This document shows, in pieces, positions 1 through 14,319 of a stretch of DNA of 64,000 bases; position 1 is the stretch's first letter; each line of letters starts with the position of its first letter. The notes below the pieces were generated by a model. That model searched no databases and was not told the origin of the DNA. It saw only the letters and a program-made list of their open reading frames with translations. The stretch is from Ndongobacter massiliensis. Its GTDB lineage: Bacteria; Bacillota; Clostridia; Tissierellales; Peptoniphilaceae. Location: positions 124,001 to 188,000 of the forward strand of contig NZ_LT635480.1 in NCBI RefSeq assembly GCF_900120375.1, read 5' to 3'. Made by a program: the position numbers and the translations under genes.

Positions 1-456
1 CGCGTCGTCATCGAAGAAGAAATCATCGGGCGGGAATTGGAAGTTTCAATTTTAGGAAACGGCACCGCACGCGCCTCGCTGCCCGGCAGCTACACCTCTC
101 ATCGCGATCTTTTGGATTACACGGCAAAATACAATGATAAAATGACGGTGGAAAATGTCCCCCATCCGCTTTCGGAAGAAAAATACGATGAAGTGCGCAA
201 GCTGGCGTTGCAGGCGTATCACGCGCTGTGTTGCGAGGGCTATGCGCGCGTCGATATTTTTATGGACGCACAGGGACAATTTTACGTCAATGAAATCAAC
301 ACCTCGCCGGGGATGACGCCGACCTCGCTGGCATCAAAGTTGTGGACGTCTCTGACGGACATGACCTTTTCGGAATACTTGGATGCAATCATTGCGTATG
401 GCGAGGAATCGGAAGAGGCCGCTCGGCAAGTGGCAACATCGTGGGAGGATCAATGA
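1..456 (+). CDS. ddl: D-alanine--D-alanine ligase, C-terminal part (5' end outside window)
   Basis: The reading frame is open from base 1 and ends at TGA 454-456, giving about 151 residues of the C-terminal half. D-Ala-D-Ala ligase joins two D-alanines with ATP to make the dipeptide used by MurF. The visible segment has the ATP-grasp signatures EEEIIGRELEVSILGN near the start, a YARVDIFMD strand and the metal-binding VNEINTSPGMTPTSL loop close to the C-terminus. Its stop overlaps the murF start (ATGA), so the two consecutive steps of peptidoglycan precursor synthesis are translationally coupled. Only the start of the gene is missing; nothing suggests a broken gene. Confidence 0.95.
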   Translation, partial: RVVIEEEIIGRELEVSILGNGTARASLPGSYTSHRDLLDYTAKYNDKMTVENVPHPLSEEKYDEVRKLALQAYHALCCEGYARVDIFMDAQGQFYVNEINTSPGMTPTSLASKLWTSLTDMTFSEYLDAIIAYGEESEEAARQVATSWEDQ

Positions 457-1826
457 AAAACCAGACCATCGGCTCCATCGCCGCATTCGCCGGAGCCGCA
501 CTGCAGACGCCGCAGGATGCGGCACAGCCCATCCATGAAATTTCGACCGATTCGCGAACGATACACGCGGGCGATGTGTATCTTCCGTTGCTCGGGGCGC
601 GTTTAGACGGTCATCAATTTATTGAGGAAGCCTTTTCGAAAGGCGCTGTGGCGACGTTCTGTGATCGCGAACACGAATTGCCGCAAGACCATTGTACATT
701 GCTGGTCGATGATACGATGGAAGCATTTCAACAGTTGGCGAAAAATTATCGCGCTGCCTTGGATGTGAAAATTATCGGCATTACGGGCTCCAACGGCAAA
801 ACAACGACAAAAGACATTGTCAATTCCGTCCTGCGGGAGCGTTATCGCACTAAAAAAACGGTGGGAAATTTCAACAATCAGATCGGCGTACCGCGTACAC
901 TCCTGGATTTGGACGAAGATACCGAAATCGGCGTGGTGGAGATGGGGATGGATCATTTTCACGAAATTTCCAAACTGGTGGAATTGGCACGCCCTGACTT
1001 CACGATTATTACAAATGTTGGGGATTCTCATTTGTTGGAGTTGGGCACGAAGGAAAATGTGGCGCAGGCAAAACTGGAAATTTTAGAGCAACAGGACGAG
1101 AACGGCTATTTTCTCTACAATTACGATGATATGGTGTTGCGCAAGGCTGTTTGCGAACGAGAAATCCGTCCGAAAGTTCTGACGTACGGTACGGATCCCG
1201 GCGCGGATTATCGCATTGTCATTACCCGCTCCAATGCCGCGGGCACTTCTTTTTCGGTCAACGGCACGCCATGGCATATCAACCTCATCGGTTCCTATCA
1301 GGCGTATAATGCGACCGTCGCCGTGATCATCGGACAACTGCTGGGTTTGAGCGCCGGAGAAATTCGCCGCGGGTTACACGTTGAGGATCCGACGGCGATG
1401 CGCAACGAGTTGGTGCACTGTGACGGCTTCGACATCCTCGTGGATTGCTACAAATCCAATCCGCAGAGTCTGGCAGAAGCCCTTGAGACGATGCAGCTGC
1501 TCGCCGGATATCCGCAGAAAATAGCCATTTTAGGGGATATGCTGGAACTCGGACCGGATGAAGAGCGTCTGCATTATGAAGCGGGACTTGCCATGCGCCC
1601 CGATGAAATCGACTATCTGTTGTTTATCGGCGACTTGGCGAAGGAGATGGAACGCGGTGCGCTCGTTCACTTTCCGCGTTCGCGGGTTTTTCACTTCAAC
1701 TCCAAGCCGGATTTGGTCGATCGGGCAAAAACATTGATTGATAAGAGCACATTGGTCTTGGTCAAAGCTTCCCGCGCCATGCGCCTGGAAGAAGTGGTCG
1801 AGAGTATACGCAAAACGACAGTATGA
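453..1826 (+). CDS. murF: UDP-N-acetylmuramoyl-tripeptide--D-alanyl-D-alanine ligase
   Basis: A 457-residue cytoplasmic ligase that adds the D-Ala-D-Ala dipeptide made by Ddl to UDP-MurNAc-tripeptide. The ATG at 453 overlaps the ddl stop and follows GGGAGG, so it is preferred over in-frame codons further upstream inside ddl. The N-terminal domain carries STDSRTIHAGDVYLPL, typical of MurF substrate binding. The central Mur-ligase P-loop is ITGSNGKTTTKD at about residues 110-121, followed by VGNFNNQIGVP and the VVEMGMDHFHEI metal/ATP region. The C-terminal domain has LVDCYKSNPQSL and ILGDMLELG. Length is normal for the family. Confidence 0.97.
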   Translation: MKNQTIGSIAAFAGAALQTPQDAAQPIHEISTDSRTIHAGDVYLPLLGARLDGHQFIEEAFSKGAVATFCDREHELPQDHCTLLVDDTMEAFQQLAKNYRAALDVKIIGITGSNGKTTTKDIVNSVLRERYRTKKTVGNFNNQIGVPRTLLDLDEDTEIGVVEMGMDHFHEISKLVELARPDFTIITNVGDSHLLELGTKENVAQAKLEILEQQDENGYFLYNYDDMVLRKAVCEREIRPKVLTYGTDPGADYRIVITRSNAAGTSFSVNGTPWHINLIGSYQAYNATVAVIIGQLLGLSAGEIRRGLHVEDPTAMRNELVHCDGFDILVDCYKSNPQSLAEALETMQLLAGYPQKIAILGDMLELGPDEERLHYEAGLAMRPDEIDYLLFIGDLAKEMERGALVHFPRSRVFHFNSKPDLVDRAKTLIDKSTLVLVKASRAMRLEEVVESIRKTTV

Positions 1827-1847
1827 CAGGGATTGCCGCTGCAATGT

Positions 1848-1877
1848 TTGCAATTGTTTCGGTTGCTGTGGTAGAAT
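1848..1877 (+). promoter_or_regulatory. possible promoter for rpmE
   Basis: TTGCAA at 1848-1853 and TAGAAT at 1872-1877 are separated by 18 bp, 30 bp before the rpmE start. The match is moderate; expression could also come from read-through of murF. Confidence 0.4.
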
Positions 1878-1907
1878 ACCCAAGTCAGGAATATGGGGGG
1901 TGATTAT

Positions 1908-2111
1908 ATGAAAAAGGAAATTCATCCGGAGTATTACGAGGATGCCACGGTGGAGTGCGCTTGCGGCAATACCTTCACTACCGGATCGACAAAAAAGAAT
2001 TTGAAAGTGGAAGTTTGTTCGGCTTGCCATCCGTTCTATACCGGAAAGCAGAAGTTCGTGGAACGCGGCGGCCGCGTGGAGCGCTTCAAGAAAAAGTACA
2101 ACATGGACTGA
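1908..2111 (+). CDS. rpmE: 50S ribosomal protein L31, zinc-binding type
   Basis: A 67-residue large-subunit ribosomal protein. The ATG at 1908 follows GGGGGTG, which makes it better than the in-frame ATG at 1893 that lies upstream of that ribosome binding site. The sequence starts [20 protein letters not shown] and has the four cysteines of the C+ type (CAC near residue 17 and CSAC near residue 37), which bind one zinc ion, followed by [10 protein letters not shown]. Length and motifs are typical. It is followed at once by an intrinsic terminator, so it forms its own small transcription unit or ends the murF one. Confidence 0.97.
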   Translation: MKKEIHPEYYEDATVECACGNTFTTGSTKKNLKVEVCSACHPFYTGKQKFVERGGRVERFKKKYNMD

Positions 2112-2117
2112 CAAAGA

Positions 2118-2142
2118 GGGATCGGGCGTCCGGTCCTTTTTG
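2118..2142 (+). terminator. intrinsic terminator after rpmE
   Basis: GGATCG (2119-2124) pairs with CGGTCC (2131-2136) with one U-G pair and a six-base loop, followed by a run of five T. It lies 7 bp after the rpmE stop. Confidence 0.65.
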
Positions 2143-2221
2143 CTTGCCATTTTTTCGGACTCGCTCCCTATTGTCCCGAAGGGAAGAAGTCGGCTACAAT
2201 AGGAGAGGAAAGTGAGGCGGC

Positions 2222-3175
2222 ATGGAAGCGGAGAAGAAGCAAGAAAATTGCGCAGAGGATGCACCGCAAGCGGTCGGACGTGTGGAGTGTCGCACCGCTG
2301 CAAGAACTTTATCGCCCCTGCTTGCGGATTGGCTGTTGCGTTCACCGCACGAAGAATCCCGTTGGATTGCCGCGGAGATTCTGCAACTTTCCCCGGGAGA
2401 AGTGCGCTTGGAAGCGCTGCGCGGACGGCAATTGTGCCCGGAAGAACAGGCGCACTGGCTTGTCATGGAAGAAAAGCGAAAGCGTGGGTGGCCGCTGCAA
2501 TATGCCATCGGTCGCTGGAATTTTTACGGACGCGACTTTCGCGTCGATCCGCGGGCACTGATTCCACGACCGGAGACGGAGCGGTTGGTGGAGGAAGCTT
2601 TGCAGGCGGCGCAGGAACGCCGCGCCAACATCGAAACGGTGCGAGCCTTGCGCGTTGCCGATATTGGCACGGGCAGTGGATGTATTGCAATTACGATGGC
2701 GCTGGAGCGAGAGGATCTGCTTTTGTGGGCGACCGATTGTTCCGAGGCGGCGCTTTCTCTCGCACGGGAAAACGCGGAGCTTTTGTGCGGAAAAGCATTT
2801 TCCGACCGATTGTCTTGGATCCAAGGCGATTTGTTGACGCCTTTATCGGGCGCTTTTGATCTGATCGTGAGCAATCCACCTTATGTGGAAGAAGTCGGTC
2901 GTGATGCCTTGCCGGACGAGTTGCGCTACGAACCGCAGGAGGCGCTTTTTGCGGGGAAAGACGGGTTGGACATCTACCGCCGTCTGATTCCTCAGGCGGA
3001 GAAAAAATTGATGCCGGGCGGGTTTTTATTGCTGGAAATCGGAGCGGAACAGGCATCGGCGGTGTTGGAGCTTTTGCGCGGAACCGGATGGGACGACCGA
3101 CGGGTCATTCGGGATTATGCGGGGCGTGCGCGCGTTGTGCGGGCGCGGCGTTCCGGCGGAGGAAATTATGTTTGA
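2222..3175 (+). CDS. prmC: Peptide chain release factor N(5)-glutamine methyltransferase
   Basis: A 317-residue SAM-dependent methyltransferase that modifies the glutamine of the GGQ motif of release factors. The catalytic NPPY motif is at about residues 218-221 and the SAM-binding DIGTGSG at 147-153. IPRPETE at about 114-120 is the conserved PrmC substrate loop, and the N-terminal 100 residues form the usual helical release-factor-binding domain. The start at 2222 follows GGAGAGG and GAGGCGG stretches. The gene overlaps prfA by 8 bp, so the enzyme is made together with its substrate, the common bacterial arrangement. Confidence 0.95.
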   Translation: MEAEKKQENCAEDAPQAVGRVECRTAARTLSPLLADWLLRSPHEESRWIAAEILQLSPGEVRLEALRGRQLCPEEQAHWLVMEEKRKRGWPLQYAIGRWNFYGRDFRVDPRALIPRPETERLVEEALQAAQERRANIETVRALRVADIGTGSGCIAITMALEREDLLLWATDCSEAALSLARENAELLCGKAFSDRLSWIQGDLLTPLSGAFDLIVSNPPYVEEVGRDALPDELRYEPQEALFAGKDGLDIYRRLIPQAEKKLMPGGFLLLEIGAEQASAVLELLRGTGWDDRRVIRDYAGRARVVRARRSGGGNYV

Positions 3176-4253
3176 AAATTTGAAAAATATACAAGAGACT
3201 ATGCACGACTTCGAGTTGCAGCTGGCGGATCCGGCGCTTCTTGCAGACATGTCCCGGTGGCAGGCGGTCAATCGGGAATACAACGGCTTAAAACCACTAG
3301 CGGAAACGTATGCGCAGTATGAAGCAGCAAAGGCGGCGATTGCGGAAGATGAGAAAGTGATTGCCGAAGAAAACGATGCAGAACTGGTCGCCATGGCCAA
3401 AGAGGACCTGCGGGAAAATCAGGAAGCGGCGGAGCGGCTGACGCAAGAACTGAAGTTGCTTTTACTTCCGAAGGATCCGAACGATCACAAGAATGTACTG
3501 GTGGAGATTCGCGGCGGGGCGGGCGGCGATGAGGCAAGCCTGTTTGCGGCGGACCTCTATCGGATGTATCACATGTACGCGGATAAGCAGGGCTATAAAA
3601 CGGAAGAACTTAGCTATCAGGAGCAGGGCGTCGGGGGTGTGAAAGAAGCGGTTTTCATGGTAAAAGGCGAAGGCGCCTATTCCCGGTTGAAATATGAATC
3701 CGGAGTCCACCGCGTGCAGCGCGTGCCGGTCACGGAGTCGCAGGGGCGAATCCATACCTCGACGGCTACCGTGGCGGTGCTGCCGGAGGCGGAGGACGTC
3801 GATGTGGAAATTCGACCGGAGGATGTACGGGTGGATGTATATCGCTCCGGGGGGCATGGCGGTCAGTCTGTCAATACGACGGATTCGGCAGTGCGTTTGA
3901 CCCATCTGCCGACGGGGATTGTCGTGACCTGCCAGGATGAGAAAAGTCAGCTGAAAAATAAAGAAAAGGCGATGCAAGTGTTGCGCGCCCGTCTATATGA
4001 TCAAATGTTGGAAGCGCAACAGAAGGAAATTTCCGCAGATCGGCGCAGCCAAGTCGGTACCGGTGATCGTTCCGAACGGATCCGCACGTACAATTTTCCG
4101 CAGGGACGCGTAACGGATCACCGGATCAATCGAACGATTTATCAGCTGCAGGATTTTTTGGATGGAGATATTCAAGAAATGATTGATGCTCTAGTCACCG
4201 AAGATCAGATGAAAAAACTGGAATTGGTGACGGCAGGAAAGGAAGGCGCATGA
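3168..4253 (+). CDS. prfA: Peptide chain release factor 1
   Basis: A 361-residue class I release factor that recognises UAA and UAG. The start ATG 3168 ([10 protein letters not shown]) follows CGGAGGAAATT and lies inside the end of prmC. The codon-reading tripeptide PVT is at residues 187-189 within [14 protein letters not shown], the RF1 form rather than the SPF of RF2. The peptidyl-tRNA hydrolysis motif GGQ is at 231-233 in [11 protein letters not shown]. An N-terminal helical domain precedes domain 2, and the C-terminal domain is complete. Its TGA overlaps the thyA start by 4 bp. Confidence 0.97.
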   Translation: MFENLKNIQETMHDFELQLADPALLADMSRWQAVNREYNGLKPLAETYAQYEAAKAAIAEDEKVIAEENDAELVAMAKEDLRENQEAAERLTQELKLLLLPKDPNDHKNVLVEIRGGAGGDEASLFAADLYRMYHMYADKQGYKTEELSYQEQGVGGVKEAVFMVKGEGAYSRLKYESGVHRVQRVPVTESQGRIHTSTATVAVLPEAEDVDVEIRPEDVRVDVYRSGGHGGQSVNTTDSAVRLTHLPTGIVVTCQDEKSQLKNKEKAMQVLRARLYDQMLEAQQKEISADRRSQVGTGDRSERIRTYNFPQGRVTDHRINRTIYQLQDFLDGDIQEMIDALVTEDQMKKLELVTAGKEGA

Positions 4254-5113
4254 TTACAGTAGACGAACAGTATCGCCGCGCAGCGGAGGCTCTGCTTTCC
4301 GGCTACAGCGAAAAAGACGCGCAAACGCCCGTACGCCCGCGTTGGGAAGATGGAACGCCTGCCTATACGCGCTATCTTCCGCAGCAGATATTCTCGTATG
4401 AACCGGGGCAGGTGCCACTGACGAATTATCGGCGCACCGCTTGGAAAACGGCCATTCGCGAGCTGCTCTGGATCTATGCGGAGCGATCGAACGATGTTTC
4501 TGTGTTGCGGGAAAAGTATAAGGTAAACTATTGGGATTCCTGGCAGAAAGCGGATGGCACACTGGGCACAGCGTACGGTTATCAGACGGCGAAACGCTTC
4601 CGCTCCCCGGAAACGGGAGAGCTCATTGATCAGGTGGATCGATTGATTGAGCAATTGCGCGAAAATCCACTGAATCGGCGGCTGATGATCAGTCTCATTG
4701 ATATGGATGATATCGCAGATATGGCACTGGTGCCGTGCGCCTTTTTGACCCTGTGGACGGTGAGCGGCGAGCAACTCAACTGCACCCTGATTCAACGCAG
4801 CGGCGATTTTCTTGCCGCCGCAGCTCCGGGTGGAATCAATGCCTTTCAATACTACGTTTTGATGCGAATCATGGCCCAAGTGAGCGGTTACAAGCCGGGG
4901 CGCTTTGTCCACTTCATACAGAATTTGCACATATATGATCGCCATGAGTCGATTTTGCGGCAGGTTCTAACAACGGATGTGGAAAACCGTCCAGTGCCGC
5001 GCCTGCACATCAATCCGGAAAAGCACGAAATCCGAGATTTCGTTGTGGAGGACTTTTCGCTGGAGGGGTATCAACCGGATCGAACGAAATATGAGATTCC
5101 CATTGCGCTTTAA
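4250..5113 (+). CDS. thyA: Thymidylate synthase (ThyA type)
   Basis: A 287-residue folate-dependent enzyme converting dUMP to dTMP. The nucleophilic cysteine is C163 in [10 protein letters not shown]; the usual PPCH has Ala in place of His here, as in a subgroup of Gram-positive ThyA proteins. QRSGDFLA (dUMP phosphate binding) and HIYDRHE near residue 230 are further signatures. The start overlaps the prfA stop (ATGA), suggesting translational coupling. No dihydrofolate reductase gene is adjacent. The identification is firm; the subgroup statement is from general knowledge of the family. Confidence 0.93.
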   Translation: MITVDEQYRRAAEALLSGYSEKDAQTPVRPRWEDGTPAYTRYLPQQIFSYEPGQVPLTNYRRTAWKTAIRELLWIYAERSNDVSVLREKYKVNYWDSWQKADGTLGTAYGYQTAKRFRSPETGELIDQVDRLIEQLRENPLNRRLMISLIDMDDIADMALVPCAFLTLWTVSGEQLNCTLIQRSGDFLAAAAPGGINAFQYYVLMRIMAQVSGYKPGRFVHFIQNLHIYDRHESILRQVLTTDVENRPVPRLHINPEKHEIRDFVVEDFSLEGYQPDRTKYEIPIAL

Positions 5114-5178
5114 TGCCAAATACGTATAATGACAGAGGGCGCTCGGCGCCGCAGAATGCAGGTCCACAGGAGGATGAA

Positions 5179-7548
5179 GTGAACGAAGCGAAATTTAAGG
5201 ATGCTTATTGTGAAAAATTGCGCACCGAGTTCGGAACCTGTCTCGAGGAAGCGACGGATTTTGAAAAGTATGGTGCGCTTTCCAAAGTAATCATGGATAA
5301 AGTACAGGAAAATTGGATGCGTACGCGCAAAGAGAATGCGACGCGACGCAATCAATACTATTTTTCTGCAGAATTTTTAATTGGCCGTTCGTTAGGCAAC
5401 AATCTTCTCAATCTGGGCATTTTTGATGAAGTGAAACAAATTCTCGCCGAGATGGGCATCGATTTTGAGACGCTCGAAGATCAGGAAGAGGATGCGGCGC
5501 TCGGCAACGGCGGCTTAGGGCGCCTCGCGGCGTGTTTCATCGAATCGGCGGCGACCGAAGGACTGCCGGTACAGGGATACGGCGTGCGTTATTCGGAAGG
5601 GATCTTTAAGCAGACTTTTGTGGACGGTTTCCAAACGGAACTGGGCGACGACTGGACGCGGCGTGGCGATTTCTGGTCGATTCGCAAAGACAGTGAAGCA
5701 CAAATCGTTCATTTCCGCGATCACAGCGTATGTGCCGTCCCCTATGATATGCCCATCATTGGTTATAAAAATGGAAGGGTGAATACGCTGCGGCTCTGGC
5801 AGTCGGAAGCCATGGACGGCGGATTTAATTTTGCACGGTTCAACAATTTTGAGTACCAGGATGCCGTGGCGGAAAAAAATCGAGCGGAAGACATCACGCG
5901 CGTGCTCTATCCGAACGATATGCAGCGCGCGGGTAAGGTATTGCGACTGAAACAGCAGTACTTCTTTGTTTCGGCGAGTATGCAGGATTTGGTTGCCAAG
6001 TATCGGAAGCATTTTCCCGAAGACACCGCGTTTTCCCATTTTACTGAGTACCACAGCATGCAATTGAATGATACACATCCGGTCATTGCCATTCCGGAGT
6101 TGATGCGCATTTTAATTGATGAGCAGAACCGCCGCTGGGATGAGGCCTACCGCATTGCGTGTCATTGTTTTGCCTTTACGAATCATACGACATTGCAGGA
6201 AGCGCTCGAGCGGTGGGACGAGGCCATTGTCGAGGAGGTATCGCCGCGTTGTTTGGAACTCATTCGTGAGATCAATGAAGCCATGCTTGCCGAGCTGCGC
6301 GCGCGTGGGTTAAAAGACGGTGAGCTTGCGCCGTATCGTTTGGTGCACGACGGGGTCGTGGAGATGGCGTATCTTGCCGTCTGGTGCGCAACCAGCGTGA
6401 ATGGGGTGGCGCAAATTCACACAGACATTCTGAAGCGCGAAACCCTGGCGCAGTGGTATGCGTTATTGCCGGAACGCTTTAACAATAAAACGAACGGGGT
6501 CAGCCCGCGCCGATGGTTGCAGTACGCGAATGCGGAATTGGCGAATTTCATCACGCGCAAACTGGGATCGGATGATTGGCAGCATGACCTGTCCCTGTTG
6601 AAGGGATTGGAAGCTTTTGCCGATGATGCAGAAACGTTGGATGAATTGAATGCGATTAAGGCAGAAAAAAAGCGGCAATTGGCGGAGTATGTAAAACGCA
6701 CCGAAGGCATCTGTGTCGATCCCGAGTCGATTTTCGACATCCAGATCAAACGCCTCCACGAATACAAGCGGCAGTTGCTCAATGCACTGCACATTGTCTA
6801 TCTGTACGACCGTTTGAAGAAAAATCCCGGGTTGGACATGGTGCCTCGTACGTTCTTTTTCGGGGCAAAGGCGGCACCGGGTTATTTCCGCGCGAAGGCC
6901 ACCATTAAATTCATCAACGAAATTGCGCGCATGGTCAACGAAGACCCGGATACGCGCGGCAAATTGCGCGTGGTGTTTTTACAAAATTACCGCGTCAGCT
7001 CGGCGGAAAAACTCTTTCCAGCAGCGGATCTCTCCGAGCAGATCTCTACGGCGGGCAAAGAAGCATCCGGTACGGGAAATATGAAGTTCATGATGAATGC
7101 CACGCCGACCCTAGGCACCTATGATGGCGCAAATATCGAGATTTTCCGCGAGGCCGGGGAAGAAAACAACTATCGTTTCGGTGCTACCGTTGAAGAGCTG
7201 GAGAAAATTGCAACCTCCTACAATCCGAAAGAATACTATTATAAAGATCCGGAACTCAAAGCGGCAGTGGATTTGTTGATGGACGAGTCGCGCATTTCGG
7301 ATCAGGGGACGTATATGTTCCTCGATCTGTTCAATGAGCTTGTGTGTCCGCAGCATGGGGAGCGTGGGGATCATTACTACAATCTACTGGATTTTCGTTC
7401 CTACACACAGACGCACGACCGTGTGGACAAGGATTACCGCGATCGGCGCGGCTGGGCGCGGAAATGCCTGATGAACCTGGCAAACAGCGGTTATTTTTCT
7501 TCCGATCGCACCATACGCGAATATGCCGAGGAAATTTGGCATTTATAG
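5179..7548 (+). CDS. glgP: Glycogen/starch/alpha-glucan phosphorylase
   Basis: A 789-residue PLP enzyme that releases glucose-1-phosphate from the non-reducing ends of glycogen. It has the N-terminal FSAEFLIGRSLGNN block, DEEDAALGNGGLGRLAACF-like sequence at about residues 100-120, and the PLP-lysine motif ASGTGNMKFMMNATPTLG with Lys at about residue 636. I chose GTG 5179 because AGGAGG lies 5 bp upstream. An in-frame ATG at 5113 overlaps the thyA stop but has no ribosome binding site and would add 22 residues unlike the family. Length is at the short end, typical for bacteria. No other glycogen gene is nearby. Confidence 0.95.
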   Translation: MNEAKFKDAYCEKLRTEFGTCLEEATDFEKYGALSKVIMDKVQENWMRTRKENATRRNQYYFSAEFLIGRSLGNNLLNLGIFDEVKQILAEMGIDFETLEDQEEDAALGNGGLGRLAACFIESAATEGLPVQGYGVRYSEGIFKQTFVDGFQTELGDDWTRRGDFWSIRKDSEAQIVHFRDHSVCAVPYDMPIIGYKNGRVNTLRLWQSEAMDGGFNFARFNNFEYQDAVAEKNRAEDITRVLYPNDMQRAGKVLRLKQQYFFVSASMQDLVAKYRKHFPEDTAFSHFTEYHSMQLNDTHPVIAIPELMRILIDEQNRRWDEAYRIACHCFAFTNHTTLQEALERWDEAIVEEVSPRCLELIREINEAMLAELRARGLKDGELAPYRLVHDGVVEMAYLAVWCATSVNGVAQIHTDILKRETLAQWYALLPERFNNKTNGVSPRRWLQYANAELANFITRKLGSDDWQHDLSLLKGLEAFADDAETLDELNAIKAEKKRQLAEYVKRTEGICVDPESIFDIQIKRLHEYKRQLLNALHIVYLYDRLKKNPGLDMVPRTFFFGAKAAPGYFRAKATIKFINEIARMVNEDPDTRGKLRVVFLQNYRVSSAEKLFPAADLSEQISTAGKEASGTGNMKFMMNATPTLGTYDGANIEIFREAGEENNYRFGATVEELEKIATSYNPKEYYYKDPELKAAVDLLMDESRISDQGTYMFLDLFNELVCPQHGERGDHYYNLLDFRSYTQTHDRVDKDYRDRRGWARKCLMNLANSGYFSSDRTIREYAEEIWHL

Positions 7549-7612
7549 TCCCGGAATCCTGTGAAAACGGGTATATTAAAATCGGTCGAAGAGACAGAAT
7601 AAGGAGGACGGT

Positions 7613-8479
7613 ATGTTAGTATCAGCGAAAGAAATGTTACAGGAAGCGGTAAAAGGGCATTACGCCATCGGCGCATTTAACATTAATAACTTGGAATGGA
7701 CAAAATCGATCTTACAAGCAGCACAGGAAACCGGATCCCCGGTCATTCTCGGGGTGTCTGAGGGCGCCGGCAAATACATGACCGGCTTTTCGACCGTGAG
7801 CGCGATGGTCCGGGCCATGCACGATGCAATGAACATCACGGTGCCCGTGGCTTTGCATTTGGATCATGGCACCTATGAAGGTGCGCAAACCTGTATTTCT
7901 GTAGGTTTCACCTCAGTTATGTTTGATGGTTCCCATTATCCCATCGACGAAAATATTGAAAAGACGCGCGAAATTGTGCGCCTCGCCCATGAAAAGGGTG
8001 TTTCGGTGGAGGCGGAAGTCGGTTCCATCGGTGGGGAAGAGGACGGCGTCGTCGGCATGGGGGAAATTGCCGATCCGGAGGAATGCAAGCGCATTGCAGA
8101 CCTCGGCATTGATTTTCTTGCCGCGGGCATTGGCAACATTCACGGCGTCTATCCACCGAACTGGAAGGGATTGGATTTCCAAGCGCTGGCGGCGATTAAA
8201 GAAAAAATTGGCGACATGCCGATCGTACTGCACGGCGGAACCGGTATTCCGGAGTCCATGATCAAAGAGGCAATTCACCTCGGCGTGGCGAAAATCAATG
8301 TGAATACAGAGTGCCAGCTTGTCTTTGCAAAAGCAACGCGCGCATACATCGAAGCCGGAAACGATCAAAAGGGCAAGGGATTCGATCCTAGAAAACTTTT
8401 GGCGCCGGGGGCAAAAGCCGTCGTCGAAATGGTCAAACAGAAGATGGAGATGTTTGGTTCCTGCGGGAAAGCGCAGTAA
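7613..8479 (+). CDS. fba: Class II fructose-1,6-bisphosphate aldolase
   Basis: A 288-residue zinc-dependent aldolase of glycolysis that splits fructose-1,6-bisphosphate into DHAP and glyceraldehyde-3-phosphate. ALHLDHG at residues 80-86 holds the catalytic Asp and first zinc His; GNIHGVYPP and VLHGGTGIP carry further zinc and phosphate ligands, and VAKINVNTE is the phosphate-binding strand. AAGGAGG precedes ATG 7613. A strong terminator follows. A second, more divergent class II aldolase is encoded at 59713-60540; this copy has the sequence features of the housekeeping enzyme. Confidence 0.93.
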   Translation: MLVSAKEMLQEAVKGHYAIGAFNINNLEWTKSILQAAQETGSPVILGVSEGAGKYMTGFSTVSAMVRAMHDAMNITVPVALHLDHGTYEGAQTCISVGFTSVMFDGSHYPIDENIEKTREIVRLAHEKGVSVEAEVGSIGGEEDGVVGMGEIADPEECKRIADLGIDFLAAGIGNIHGVYPPNWKGLDFQALAAIKEKIGDMPIVLHGGTGIPESMIKEAIHLGVAKINVNTECQLVFAKATRAYIEAGNDQKGKGFDPRKLLAPGAKAVVEMVKQKMEMFGSCGKAQ

Positions 8480-8505
8480 GTGAGATCCTACATCGTAAAA
8501 CGTAC

Positions 8506-8529
8506 AAAGGGCGGCGGATCCGCCCTTTT
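8506..8529 (+). terminator. intrinsic terminator after fba
   Basis: AAAGGGCGG (8506-8514) pairs perfectly with CCGCCCTTT (8520-8528) around a five-base loop and ends in a short T-run. It separates fba from the rRNA operon. Confidence 0.9.
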
Positions 8530-8594
8530 GTTATGCGCGGATTTTCAGTCAGGAAAAGCAGAGAATTGTTAAAAAACTAATTATTCAAAAACAT

Positions 8595-8623
8595 TTGACA
8601 GTTCAGATTTCTGATGGTAGACT
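8595..8623 (+). promoter_or_regulatory. rRNA operon promoter
   Basis: Consensus TTGACA (8595-8600), 17 bp spacing, TAGACT (8618-8623). An A/T-rich stretch just upstream could act as an UP element. A hairpin from GAACCGC/GCGGTTC lies in the leader at about 8683-8703. This is the only strong promoter in the 280 bp between fba and 16S. Confidence 0.88.
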
Positions 8624-8761
8624 AATCGAGTCACGTTTGTGGCATGAACCTTGAAAACCAAATCAATCAATACTTTGAGTTTTGAACCGCAGGAATGCGG
8701 TTCAACAGGAGCGCAAGCTTCTGCAAATAATTCAAATGGAGCCAAGAACAAGCTCACAAAC

Positions 8762-10298
<1,537 letters not shown>

Positions 10299-10424
10299 AG
10301 CTGATGAATGGAAGCCGTACACTGCAGGAAAGAAGGATCAGGAAAAGGCGCAAGCCGGAAGTACGAAATCCGAACACCTGAAAGAACGAGGAAAGTTCAT
10401 CGGCAAAACAAAGCATTCACATTA

Positions 10425-10501
<77 letters not shown>

Positions 10502-10565
10502 AGAACTGGGTTCTTCCCCTTTATGGGGGTTGTACCTTGAAAACAGAATCATGAAAGATATTTCC

Positions 10566-13597
<3,032 letters not shown>

Positions 13598-13727
13598 AAA
13601 TATCTTTCATGATGACGACCTAACCCGGTGAATGAGGTGCGAAGCACCGAAATGAACCGTAGGTAGGTCGGGATGCAGTTTGCGAAGCAAACTGCGAACC
13701 TTGTGAAGATCCCACGTATGTGAGGTC

Positions 13728-13756
13728 TTGACAGGAAAGTTTTCAGAGCGTACAAT
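13728..13756 (+). promoter_or_regulatory. promoter for 5S rRNA and the tRNA array
   Basis: Consensus TTGACA (13728-13733), 17 bp spacing and TACAAT (13751-13756), about 30 bp upstream of 5S. The preceding 23S-5S spacer (13614-13727) holds hairpins without T-runs, e.g. GCAGTTTGC/GCAAACTGC at 13674-13694. Confidence 0.8.
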
Positions 13757-13783
13757 ACAACAACAGATTGCGTGGAAGCGCAA

Positions 13784-13902
13784 ATATGGTGACAATGGCA
13801 AAGAGGATCCACCTGTTCCCATCCCGAACACAGAAGTTAAGCTCTTTTACGCCGATGGTACTTGGTTGGAGACGACCTGGGAGAGTAGGAAGTTGCCAAA
13901 TC
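13784..13902 (+). rRNA. rrf: 5S ribosomal RNA
   Basis: Contains the conserved CCCATCCCGAACACAGAAGTTAA block and GCGCCGATGGTA-like loop (here ACGCCGATGGTACTTGG). The ends pair (TTTGGTGAC-like with GTTGCCAAA). Length is close to 117 nt; boundaries are approximate. Confidence 0.93.
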
Positions 13903-13956
13903 AAATAGGCAAGTAAATTGCCCAATGGTTCCTTTCGATAGCATCGAAAGGTCCGT

Positions 13957-14032
13957 GCCTTGTTAGCTCAGCTGGTAGAGCCCGCGGCTGTTAACCGCGT
14001 TGTCGTAGGTTCGAGTCCTACACAAGGCGCCA
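13957..14032 (+). tRNA. tRNA-Asn (GTT)
   Basis: 76-nt cloverleaf; acceptor GCCTTGT/ACAAGGC, anticodon GTT, encoded CCA. First tRNA after 5S. Confidence 0.95.
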
Positions 14033-14034
14033 AT

Positions 14035-14123
14035 GCCGGGGTGGCGGAATAGGCAGACGCAAGGGACTTAAAATCCCTCGATCCGAAAAGATCGTACCGG
14101 TTCGATCCCGGTCCTCGGCACCA
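14035..14123 (+). tRNA. tRNA-Leu (TAA)
   Basis: 89-nt class II tRNA with a long variable arm (GATCCGAAAAGATC), anticodon TAA, encoded CCA. Confidence 0.95.
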
Positions 14124-14166
14124 TGCGAGGGCACAGGGATGTCTGCCGCCCCACTCCATAATTTAT

Positions 14167-14243
14167 GGCGGAGTAGCTCAGATGGCTAGAGCATTCGGTT
14201 CATACCCGAAGTGTCGGGGGTTCGATTCCCTTCTCCGCTACCA
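14167..14243 (+). tRNA. tRNA-Met (CAT), elongator-like
   Basis: 77 nt; acceptor GGCGGAG/CTCCGCT, anticodon CAT, encoded CCA. It lacks the unpaired first position and GGG/CCC anticodon stem of an initiator. A CAU-bearing Ile tRNA modified by lysidine cannot be ruled out by eye. Confidence 0.9.
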
Positions 14244-14244
14244 T

Positions 14245-14319
14245 GGCCCTATGGTCAAGCGGTTAAGACATCGCCCTCTCACGGCGGTATCCCGGGTTCG
14301 AATCCCGGTAGGGTCACCA
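14245..14319 (+). tRNA. tRNA-Glu (CTC)
   Basis: 75 nt; acceptor GGCCCTA/TAGGGTC, anticodon CTC in the loop CCCTCAC, encoded CCA. Confidence 0.93.

Noticed and set aside
4736-4745. ThyA active site Cys followed by Ala instead of His, as a sign of inactivation
   Set aside because: The rest of the enzyme is intact and this variant is known from a subgroup of Gram-positive ThyA proteins.
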